From positions 81,742 through 145,741 of IMG/VR virus record IMGVR_UViG_3300020419_001178: 64,000 nt of DNA; one strand, 5' to 3'. Each line of letters begins with the position of its first letter. The first letter of the stretch is position 1. Origin of the DNA: a virus. The notes below the pieces were generated by a model, which did not search any database, was not told the DNA's origin, and saw only the letters and a list, made by a program, of their open reading frames with translations. Shown in pieces: positions 53,762-62,600 of this stretch. Both the position numbers and the translations under genes were made by a program.

Positions 53762-54127
53762 ATGAAATTATTAATAGCAATACTAGTTGTATTTACAGCA
53801 GTCGCAGTATTTACAGATACAAGAGCAAAAGCAGGAGAATGGAACGAAAAACCTGTGATGTGTGGAGAAGAAACAGAAGTTTTTGGACTTATGGGTTCAA
53901 AAGACGAACAATTATTAATGACAGGTGACCTATTAGCTAAAGTAAAAGATCCTGACGAAGCAAATGGTTTATCACCTGTACCTGCTATATTGCCTTTGGC
54001 TGTTTATGTAAACTTTGATACTGGTTCATTCACTATTGTAGAGCGTCATGGAGATCCTTATAATGTATATTGTATAATTGCTTTAGGACAAGGCATGAAA
54101 CTTCCTAATTATGGAGGAACTGAGTGA
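53762..54127 (+). CDS. small exported protein inside the enzyme cassette
   Basis: A 121-residue protein. I use the ATG at 53762, preceded by TAGGAG; the frame is open ten codons upstream but inside the previous gene. MKLLIAILVVFTAVAVF followed by TDTRAKAG is a clear signal peptide with a cleavage site near residue 24. The mature part is a small beta domain (AVYVNFDTGSFTIVERHGDP) with two Cys that could form one disulfide. I recall secreted proteins of this kind in T4-like marine phages, with no known function. An exported protein in a late enzyme cassette suggests an envelope role. Confidence 0.75.
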   Translation: MKLLIAILVVFTAVAVFTDTRAKAGEWNEKPVMCGEETEVFGLMGSKDEQLLMTGDLLAKVKDPDEANGLSPVPAILPLAVYVNFDTGSFTIVERHGDPYNVYCIIALGQGMKLPNYGGTE

Positions 54128-55578
54128 AAATTTGCGTCGTAGGTGGTGGTACAGCTGGCTTTGTTGCCGCCCTTATACTTAAAAAAAGTTATCCAGATTA
54201 TATTGTAGATGTAATCAGAAGCACAAAGATCGGCACCATAGGTGTTGGTGAAGGAAGTACTGAACATTGGTCAGCCTTTATGGATTTTTGTGGAATACCT
54301 GTTGGAGAACTTATAAAAGAAACAGATGCTACTTTTAAATCAGGTATTATGTTCCAAAATTGGAGCGATAAAGATTTTTTACAAAGTGTACATGATCCTT
54401 TTGTAGGTGAACACATGGGATTACCTCTTATGTACGCAAAATTAATAGCAGACAAGGTACCTCCTAAAGATCTTGTAGGCTCGTATACGTGGAATAGCTA
54501 TACACCGTTTAACAAATACATGGAGGAAAGACCTAACGATACAGGAGTAAGTCAATATCATTTCAATACAAGTAAGTTAAATGACTTCTTGACTAACAAA
54601 GCACAGGATTTAGGATGTAAAGTTATAGATGATGAAATTGTTGATGTAGTTGTTGACGAAAAGGGAATTGATTACATAAAAGGCGTCAGTGAATATTACG
54701 ACTATGACTTTTATATTGATTGTACAGGATTTGCTAGACTTTTAATTGGCAAGCTAGGTGGAAAATGGCAAAGTTATTCTAAATATCTCAAAATGAAAGA
54801 AGCTATTGTATTTCCTACTGAGGAAGAAGACGAAATACCTATTTGGACTGTAGCAAGAGCAATGGACAGCGGCTGGATGTTTCGAATTCCTGTATGGGGA
54901 CGCAAAGGTAATGGATATATCTATGATAGCGACTTTATATCAGCAGATGAAGCTAAGATTGAAGCTGAAAAGATACTAGGACATGAAGTTTCAGTAGCAA
55001 AAAAATTAAAATTTGATCCAGGAGCAATAGACAAGCCGTGGATTAATAATGTATGTGCAATAGGATTGTCTGCTAGTTTCGTAGAGCCATTAGAAGCAAG
55101 TAGCATAGGTACTAGTATCAATCAAAGTTTCTTATTAGCTCAACGCATTGTAAATTATAATCAAGACACCATTGTGAGATACAACAAAGAAGTTGAAGCA
55201 ATAATGAATAACATTAGAGATTTTATTTGTTTACATTACATAACCAATAAGACACATACAGAATTTTGGAAACATTTACAAGAAGTAGACATACCTGATA
55301 GTTTAGCAGATAATTTAAACATGTGGAAAACAAGATTACCTATAGCAGATGACTTTACAGATCATACGAAAAAAATTATATTTAACGAATACAATTACAT
55401 TCTAGTTATGTACGGATTAGGTTTATTAGATACACAAGCAGTTAGAAAGCAATTCGAAAGTATTCCTATGGAGGCAAAACAGTTTGTTGAACAACAAATA
55501 CAAAGTAAATTACAAAATGATAGATTAAAATCAATTCCGCATAAGATGATGTTAGATCTTATTAGGAGATTGTCGTGA
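54124..55578 (+). CDS. FAD-dependent tryptophan-halogenase family protein
   Basis: A 484-residue flavoprotein. GGGTAGF (7-13) is the FAD-binding loop. GVGEGSTEHW (40-49) is the family's second FAD motif. FKSGIMFQNW supplies Lys72, equivalent to the catalytic Lys of PrnA. NNVCAIGLSASFVEPLEASS near 310-325 holds the conserved Glu in 'EPLE'. The usual WxWxIP signature appears as GWMFRIP near 250-256, with Phe for the second Trp. A cyanophage halogenase (VirX1) of this family is known, so phage versions exist. It needs a flavin reductase from the host. It uses a GTG start overlapping the previous stop. Halogenation of an unknown substrate is inferred. Confidence 0.85.
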   Translation: MKICVVGGGTAGFVAALILKKSYPDYIVDVIRSTKIGTIGVGEGSTEHWSAFMDFCGIPVGELIKETDATFKSGIMFQNWSDKDFLQSVHDPFVGEHMGLPLMYAKLIADKVPPKDLVGSYTWNSYTPFNKYMEERPNDTGVSQYHFNTSKLNDFLTNKAQDLGCKVIDDEIVDVVVDEKGIDYIKGVSEYYDYDFYIDCTGFARLLIGKLGGKWQSYSKYLKMKEAIVFPTEEEDEIPIWTVARAMDSGWMFRIPVWGRKGNGYIYDSDFISADEAKIEAEKILGHEVSVAKKLKFDPGAIDKPWINNVCAIGLSASFVEPLEASSIGTSINQSFLLAQRIVNYNQDTIVRYNKEVEAIMNNIRDFICLHYITNKTHTEFWKHLQEVDIPDSLADNLNMWKTRLPIADDFTDHTKKIIFNEYNYILVMYGLGLLDTQAVRKQFESIPMEAKQFVEQQIQSKLQNDRLKSIPHKMMLDLIRRLS

Positions 55579-56438
55579 GAATATTTGCGTTTGGTTGTAG
55601 TTTAACGCAATATTTTTATCCTACTTGGGCTGATATACTAATTCATCAATATAGAAATAAAGGCTACGAAGGATCCAATTGGGCAAAAAGTGGAGCAGGT
55701 AACATGTATATTAACATGCGACTATGGGAAGCTAATACTATACACAAATTTAAAAAAGATGATGTAATATTGCTTCAATGGTCAAGTATGTACAGAGAAG
55801 ATAGATATCATATGGGTAGAGGTTGGTGGACCCCAGGAAACTTTAGTAGACAGACAATACAAGATGAACAAAGTTTTGTTTTAAATAATTATAGATATGA
55901 AAACACATGGGTGTGGGCAGATATTATGCACTGTACAATGCGAGACTGTGCTACAATTAGTGCTACACACAAAGCATTAGATACAATAGGATGTAAAGTC
56001 TATTCAACTTATTTTAGAGATCCTTTTGAGGGTTGGGAGGATGCTCCTAAACAATTTAATCAAACCAATCCTAAATTAGAATTAGAGGACGTTGGAGCAG
56101 TTTTAGAAACGTACAAAGAAGATATTGCTACAACCTGTCCACCAATACTTAACGCATTAAATTTTGGTGTGGAAGAAGATTTCTTTCGTACAAGACCTAA
56201 GAGTGTTCCTAGTCATAAAGAGCAACATCAGCACATGCTCACATATGAATTACATCCTTTGACACATGAAGCCGCAGATTATGTGGAAAAACATGTTGAG
56301 CCTTTGACTGACGAAACTAAAAAATTTGTAAACACCTGGAAAGATAAATTAACATCAACTGATCCTATTGTGCTAGAAGAATTACAATGGTATAATAAGG
56401 AAAAAATTGGTTGGTCAGATGATAGATGGAGACCATAA
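55575..56438 (+). CDS. SGNH-hydrolase-like protein
   Basis: A 287-residue protein with a GTG start overlapping the halogenase stop. The beginning FAFGCSLTQYFYPTWADIL has the 'G-x-S-x-T' block with Ser9 as possible nucleophile; GCS replaces the usual GDS. GSNWAKSGAGNMYINMRLW gives the Gly/Asn block (Gly40, Asn43). ILLQWSSMYREDRY and a late ELHPLTHEAADY could supply the last His. SGNH enzymes are esterases/acyl-transferases acting on glycans, lipids or small molecules. Conserved blocks are in order, but the triad is only tentative. Confidence 0.7.
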   Translation: MRIFAFGCSLTQYFYPTWADILIHQYRNKGYEGSNWAKSGAGNMYINMRLWEANTIHKFKKDDVILLQWSSMYREDRYHMGRGWWTPGNFSRQTIQDEQSFVLNNYRYENTWVWADIMHCTMRDCATISATHKALDTIGCKVYSTYFRDPFEGWEDAPKQFNQTNPKLELEDVGAVLETYKEDIATTCPPILNALNFGVEEDFFRTRPKSVPSHKEQHQHMLTYELHPLTHEAADYVEKHVEPLTDETKKFVNTWKDKLTSTDPIVLEELQWYNKEKIGWSDDRWRP

Positions 56439-57001
56439 TGTCAATACCAGTTATAGGATTAGATAGAGACGGAACTATCAATGAAGACATAGGGGACTAT
56501 GTTACAAAGCCAGAACAGTTTAAACCTATACAAGGTAGCTTAGAAGCTGTTAAAATGCTAAGAAATAAAGGGTATGACGTTGTCATACTAACTAATCAAG
56601 CAGGCATACAAAAGGGAACAATGGATGAAGTTGATGTTGATATTGTACATAATTATATGATGACACTCTTAGGAGAAATAGGTTGTAAAAGTATTAATGG
56701 ATTATATTATTCAACAACACCTTTTAAAGACGATCCTTATAGAAAACCTAACATAGGTATGTTTAAAAGAGCATCAAGTGAAATTGGAGTAGACTGGACC
56801 AACGGAGTTTATGTAGGAGATAAGATAACTGACTTGAAAGCCGCAGTAAAAGCAAAAGCAAAGCCTATATTAGTAAAAACAGGCTATGGATTAGAAACTG
56901 CTAAAAAGTTAGAAACCTTTGCTAACAAAGAATTAAAGAAAAAGACCGAAGTATACGATAATCTACTAGCTTTTGCCCATTCTTTAGTGGATATTTCCTA
57001 A
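56438..57001 (+). CDS. GmhB/HisB-N-like HAD phosphatase
   Basis: A 187-residue HAD-family phosphatase resembling D-glycero-D-manno-heptose 1,7-bisphosphate phosphatase. I start it at the ATG at 56438 (GGAG at 56428-56431), which overlaps the previous stop (TAATG). Motifs: GLDRDGTINED with nucleophile Asp9 and Asp11, VVILTNQAGIQKG, KPNIGMFKRASSEIG and YVGDKITDLKAA. The zinc-loop cysteines of true GmhB are missing (YYSTTPFKDDPYRKPN instead), as in some HisB-like relatives. With a GT9-like enzyme in the same cassette, heptose handling is plausible but not shown. Confidence 0.8.
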   Translation: MSIPVIGLDRDGTINEDIGDYVTKPEQFKPIQGSLEAVKMLRNKGYDVVILTNQAGIQKGTMDEVDVDIVHNYMMTLLGEIGCKSINGLYYSTTPFKDDPYRKPNIGMFKRASSEIGVDWTNGVYVGDKITDLKAAVKAKAKPILVKTGYGLETAKKLETFANKELKKKTEVYDNLLAFAHSLVDIS

Positions 57002-57032
57002 AATATTAAAGCTCTACATATCAGTGTAAAAC

Positions 57033-57040
57033 GATAAATA
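57033..57040 (+). promoter_or_regulatory. late promoter
   Basis: GATAAATA, 18 bases before the ATG at 57058, with GGAG before the start. It restarts the structural region after the enzyme cassette. Confidence 0.75.
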
Positions 57041-57057
57041 CAGTATGGAGCAGTTAA

Positions 57058-57573
57058 ATGAATAAACTTCTGACAAACTTTTTTACAAAAGGGCAAAATA
57101 ATTCAATATTATTACCTAGTAGATCTAATTTCAGCTTTAGAGGAAGCTGGATAGCAGTTCAAAGAAACAACACTATATTAGATAAATTTCATCTAGGAGA
57201 TTTTAGTAGTGCTATGTACCAAGTCGCTGTCGAATTTGATTCAAACGAAAAAGAAACAATGCAGATTTCTGTAGTAGCTAGACCGGACAGAGCAGTTGTT
57301 TCGATATTTGGTAGGGCTACAATTAACCAAGAATTAATAACTGTCACTGCGGCAGTTGATGCCAGTAGTGTATATCTATATGCTAGTCCAAAATCAAACA
57401 CGTATTTAGGCAGTAAAGTAACATTTCATGCCACGTATGCTCAAGCAATACACCAGTTAACTCCGCCAGCGATTGTCGCAGATACATCGACTGAGGCGTC
57501 ATCTGGAATAAATACTTTTGATGCTACAACTAGCACATTTGATAAAACTAATGTAACATTTGATAGGACGTAA
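57058..57573 (+). CDS. virion structural protein
   Basis: A 171-residue beta-rich protein: NFSFRGSWIAVQRNNTILDK, then FHLGDFSSAMYQVAVEFDSN and VSIFGRATINQELITVTAAV. The Thr/Asp-rich tail ends with a short repeat (TFDATTSTFDKTNVTFDRT). Proteins with this start occur next to fibre or neck genes in T4-like cyanophages as I recall. It is the first gene of the last late block and ends two bases before the next ATG. Confidence 0.7.
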   Translation: MNKLLTNFFTKGQNNSILLPSRSNFSFRGSWIAVQRNNTILDKFHLGDFSSAMYQVAVEFDSNEKETMQISVVARPDRAVVSIFGRATINQELITVTAAVDASSVYLYASPKSNTYLGSKVTFHATYAQAIHQLTPPAIVADTSTEASSGINTFDATTSTFDKTNVTFDRT

Positions 57574-57575
57574 CA

Positions 57576-59063
57576 ATGGCAAAATCAGTAATTAACGTAG
57601 GTACAGCCGCAAACGATGGAACAGGTGATAATCTTAGAGCAGGTGCCGCAAAGATTAATGCCAACTCTGATGAGCTGTATAACGCAATAGGTGACGGCAC
57701 AACCTTAAAAGACATCATCAATTCAAATCTTGAACTTGATGTACCAAACGATAACGCAAAAATAAACAAAGTAAGTTTTCATGCGTCAACACTAAACCAA
57801 ATGAATGCTATAGACACAAGCACATATCATGGTGCTTTACTTCATGTTCATGAAGGTGGTAGTGTATATGTAGCACACGCTGGAGCATGGCACAAGATGC
57901 TTTTAGATGCTAGTGCCGGAGCAATTACAAATTACACTGATCCATTGAAGTCAGTAGCATACATAGGAAATATTAATTCATTATCAGACGTTGATACAAC
58001 AAGTTCAGCACCACAGACAGGAAACGTTCTTAAGTGGGACGGTGGTAAATGGGCACCAGGTACAGACGCAACAACAGGCGGAAGCGGTACTGACGCTGAT
58101 ACACTTGACGGCTTCGATAGTGCTTACTTTTTAAATTACAATAATCTAAATAATAAACCTACTGTTCCGACATCACTTACAGGCTTAGGTATTACAGATG
58201 GTTCAAATGGACAAGTTTTAACTACTAATGGTAGTGGTACATTTACTTTTACTACAGTCAGTAGCGGTAGCACACAGAATCTATTTGCTACATTCGGCGG
58301 AGACACAGGAACTACAACAGCAAACTCAATTACTGATACACTTACAGTAGCAGGTGGTGCTAATATTAGTACAAGTATAGTTGGTGATACACTTACTATT
58401 GCTTATACAGGTTCGCCTAACTCAGGAGAAGAAAACCAATTTGCTTTTAGTAATGTTCAATCTGATTCAGGACTAGCACAAGCTGATTCTAAAACAGACA
58501 CGCTAACAATAGCAGGTGGTACGAATATTTCTACAGCAGTATCAGGAGATACAGTAACAATTAATTATTCTGGAACAAACAACTTAACAAGTTTGGCAGA
58601 TACAACTATTACAAGTCCAGGATCAGGAGCTTTGTTTGCTTATAGCGGTTCTTCCTGGATAGACTTGAATCAAAAGATTGACCAAGTTGCCTATCAAGCA
58701 ATTACAAGATTAAAAGTTACAGCAGACTCATTCAATGGTTATAAATTTGATCAATACGGAAATACAGAAGACCCTATCATTTTTGCGATCAACGGAACAA
58801 CTATTGCGTTTGATTTAAATGACAGTTCAATGAGCAGTCATCCATTCCAAATTGAAACAAGTGGTGGTACTGCTTACAGTGAAGGACTTGTTCACGTAGC
58901 AAATAACGGAACAGAATCAACAGGATCATCTGCTCAAGGTAAAACATCAGGTACTTTATATTGGAAGATACCTTCAGCAATAAGTGGTAACTATGCTTAT
59001 CAGTGTACTAGTCATGGTGCCATGAGAGGTACTATTACTGTTAAACAGATAAGTGCGATTTAA
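57576..59063 (+). CDS. fibre/collar-like structural protein
   Basis: A 495-residue protein. VINVGTAANDGTGDNLRAGA with KINANSDELYNAIG is a start motif common in phage fibre and whisker-type proteins. The middle has repeated 'T-L-T-I-A-G-G-x-N-I-S-T' units (TDTLTVAGGANISTSIVGDT; TDTLTIAGGTNISTAVSGDT), a shaft of about 55-60-residue repeats. The C-terminal ~120 residues (FAINGTTIAFDLNDSSMSSH; GNYAYQCTSHGAMRGTITVK) resemble a cupredoxin-like domain, with Cys, His and Met near the end. Structural role likely; copper binding not established. Confidence 0.75.
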   Translation: MAKSVINVGTAANDGTGDNLRAGAAKINANSDELYNAIGDGTTLKDIINSNLELDVPNDNAKINKVSFHASTLNQMNAIDTSTYHGALLHVHEGGSVYVAHAGAWHKMLLDASAGAITNYTDPLKSVAYIGNINSLSDVDTTSSAPQTGNVLKWDGGKWAPGTDATTGGSGTDADTLDGFDSAYFLNYNNLNNKPTVPTSLTGLGITDGSNGQVLTTNGSGTFTFTTVSSGSTQNLFATFGGDTGTTTANSITDTLTVAGGANISTSIVGDTLTIAYTGSPNSGEENQFAFSNVQSDSGLAQADSKTDTLTIAGGTNISTAVSGDTVTINYSGTNNLTSLADTTITSPGSGALFAYSGSSWIDLNQKIDQVAYQAITRLKVTADSFNGYKFDQYGNTEDPIIFAINGTTIAFDLNDSSMSSHPFQIETSGGTAYSEGLVHVANNGTESTGSSAQGKTSGTLYWKIPSAISGNYAYQCTSHGAMRGTITVKQISAI

Positions 59064-59072
59064 GGATAGATT

Positions 59073-59624
59073 ATGACAACTGTTATTAATGAAAAATTCC
59101 AAGCACAAAACGGATTTGAAAGTCCAAATTTTACTGTAGATAGTACAGGAAATATTAAAGCACCAACTATTGACGTTCAATCTATTTTGCTTAACGGAAC
59201 ACAGTTTGTTCAATACGTAGCACCAGCTGATGATGATGACGATACTGGTACAACTGTTTCTAATAGCTTTGATAGTTTAGCTGTTACAGGTGGAGTATTC
59301 AAAGTAAATTATCAGAACAGTACAATACTTTCTGTAATTAACGGCAGAGTAACAATTAATAACAAAGGCATTTCAGGAAACATTGATAATGTTGATATAG
59401 GTTACACAACAGCAGGACAAATTAGAACTTATGGAATTGATATGACAAACGCACCAGACAGTACAGCAAGTCAAATCAATTTAAACGGAGCATCAGTAAG
59501 CGGAGATTTAAATATGAGTGACAATGTTGTGTTAGCAAAAGATCCGTCATTAACAACACACGCATCAAGAAAAGGATATGTAGACGCAACGGCAACAGCC
59601 TTAGCAGTAGCATTTGGAGCATAA
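59073..59624 (+). CDS. fibre shaft-like structural protein
   Basis: A 183-residue Thr/Asn/Asp-rich protein: FQAQNGFESPNFTVDSTGNI, NGRVTINNKGISGNIDNVDI and a final KDPSLTTHASRKGYVDATAT stretch. The last matches the 'P-x-x-x-x-x-A-x-x-K-x-Y-VD' motif of fibre subunits. It likely forms a trimeric beta-shaft. It starts nine bases after the previous stop and ends three bases before the next ATG. Confidence 0.7.
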   Translation: MTTVINEKFQAQNGFESPNFTVDSTGNIKAPTIDVQSILLNGTQFVQYVAPADDDDDTGTTVSNSFDSLAVTGGVFKVNYQNSTILSVINGRVTINNKGISGNIDNVDIGYTTAGQIRTYGIDMTNAPDSTASQINLNGASVSGDLNMSDNVVLAKDPSLTTHASRKGYVDATATALAVAFGA

Positions 59625-59627
59625 AAT

Positions 59628-62600
59628 ATGGCAAAGAAAAAAATTGTAGAGTATAGATTTTACCCGGGAATAGGAATTAACGATAGTCTTTACCCTAATG
59701 CGTATGCTCTTATTACAGCTAACAAAGCCTTTATACAAAAAGAAGTAACAGCTTGGATTGCTAGGCAAGTACAACTAAACGCAACAGGATTTGTTGGTTA
59801 CACATATGATGCGTCTAAGTGCGAGAGAGACACAGGTTATAATGTAGATGCTTGGGCACACGATTTAACCTATGGTGGTAATCAGGAAACAACAAGAATA
59901 GCAAACACATACTGGGAAGGTGATGTTGCCCAACTAGATGGTGATAGACAAGCTGAAATATTAGCAAAAGGATTTACAAGAGACTTAATTAACAATCATG
60001 TTATTACTAATAGTCCTCAAGGTACACCATACCAATCTACAGTAGCACAGGTTACAAATTCTAATACTGGAGAATCGGCGGCTAGCACAAGAGTTCAGCT
60101 ATTAGCACAGATTGTAATAGATGTAATTACTACAGGAACAAGTGCGTTACCTACTTTCGAAAGAAAAGGATTAGGACATATAAGATTCCCAGGTAATTAT
60201 GATACAAGTGACCTATTAATTGTAACAAATACAACCAAAGCTACGGTAATTTACAACTTTACTGATCCTCTTAAAGGTGGTAAAGTAACTAGAGAAGATG
60301 ATGTTACACCGAGAGACTCAGGTGGATATGTTATCAAATATGATACAACTGATGCGAACAGTGATGCTGATGATGACTTTCCAAAATATTTACAAACAAC
60401 AGACAGTATTGCTGTATTAGATCTTAATTTTAACACAAGTAATATGTTAGCAAATGATGAGTTACAAATATTCATCGATTCACCAGAACAAACAATTAGA
60501 CCATTTGATTTTGGTACAGATGCTATTGAAAGAATCAGAGTAGCACAACCATTAAGTATGCTTGATGCTGACTTTGAATACGGCTTACAGCCTACAAAAT
60601 GGTCAGCTATTGGTATGATGAGAGGCTATCCAAGTATTTACGAACTGCCTGGTACTGATACACAAGTTTTATCTGTGACTACAGATGCTTCATCAGGTAC
60701 AGCAGGCATTGGTGCTAGTAGAATTACTGTAACAACCATAGGTGCTCACGGGTTTGAACCAGGTACACCGATATCAATTAAAGCATTAGAAGATGCTGTT
60801 GTTGGTGCGGCTAGAGGTGAAGGTTCATTTATAATCGATGATGTACCAACTCCTAATACATTTAGATTTTTTGCGAAATCTAAAGTTGGTACTACTAATG
60901 GACAAGTGCTTTCAACAACATATACACAACTTAGACAAGGTGCTTTTTACACTGGTGCTAGTGTAGGACAGCCACAATTTATAGTTTCTAGTAATGGTAC
61001 TAATGGTACTATGACTCTTGCTTTGGCGGCACAGGTAGGCGAAAACAGATTAGCATTTACAGGAGATGTTCCAGAAATAGGTGCGCCTATTGTTAATGCG
61101 GCATTTCCAACAGGAACACAAGTTTCAGGTATAAACAGTACACCAGGTGGTACTCCTTTGTCGATGAACTTATCACAAGACATTAGTCCGGGTAATACAT
61201 CATTCACAGTCAGTAGCACAACTAATATTACCCAAGGCCAAGCCGCTAATAACGGCTCAGGTGACGCGATATTTGTTAACAGTATTGTTGGTAATACAGT
61301 AAATATGAGTGGACAGTTTACAACTAGTATTGCTAGAAACACGCAAACTTATACAGCAGTAAGCGGAAGTATAACTGCGCCAGTTGGAACCAACGCACAA
61401 TTTGATATTAATAGATCAGGAGTAAATTATTCAATTACAACTGTTAGTCAAGCAGGCTCAGGATACAGACAGGGTGACGTAATTAAGATTACAGGTAATA
61501 ACTTAGGTGGATTTACTCCAGCAAATGATGCTGAGATTGTTGTAGCAACTGTTAATGGATCAGGCGGGGTACTGACAGCAACTATATCAGGAACAGCATT
61601 AAGCGGAAGTGTTACATATCAAGATGTAGCGTCAACTTATAATCATGGAAGTGGTACTTGGGGATCGTCAACAGTAGATATAAGTTACGAAAATGACGCT
61701 TATTCTTCAATTTCTATAGCTAGTCCGAACGATACAACAGGGTATGCTGTAAACGATGGATTAAGAATACAAGGTTCACAAGTTTTAGGTGGCGGTGGTC
61801 AAGACGGAAGTCAAAACGATAATGGTAATGACTTGGTAGTCAAGGTAGCAACCGTTGGCGCAGGTGGATCAATTTCAAGTTTCAGTATCGTAAATGATGC
61901 TGGTAGAACAGGTACAGCACCAGATAACACAATAAGTTATAGTTTTGGTGGCTCAGGTGGACAAGCGTTTACAGGTGGTTCAGGATCAAGTTTAGAATTT
62001 CAAATTAGTAAAACTGTTGGAGCTTCATCAGCATATTCTTACATGGGATCAAATGGTGGTTCTGGCTATAATACAGCAGATGTTATTGTTTGTTCTGGTG
62101 TAAATTTAGGTGGCGCAAGTCCAGCTAACGATCTATATTTAAGAGTTGTATCAGTTGATGGTAATGGCGGCATAACTGATGTAAGACTAGAAGGTTCAGA
62201 TATATCTTCAATACCAGCAACATTTAATGGTGGTAACTTTCCAGGAAAGACTCTTACAAACTTTAATGGATCAGGAGCAATTTTTGACATAACCAACAAT
62301 GGAACTACTTATAGTGTTGCTGTTGATACACCTGGTACTAATTATATAGATGGACAAAGTTTCACAATAGCAGGAACAGCTTTAGGTGGAGCAAGTCCAA
62401 CTAATGATGCTACAGTTTCAATCACAGCTACAAACTCAACTGGCGCGGCTAGTCAAGGTATAATCCAATCAGTAAACGTTTCTGGTACAGCACCTGCTTT
62501 ACCAACAGACTTTGCGGCCACAGCTGGAGCTAATCAAGCTCATGCTGGTACATTAGGAACTTTTGATGTTACTAGAACACAAGGAACCTATGGTGTAGCA

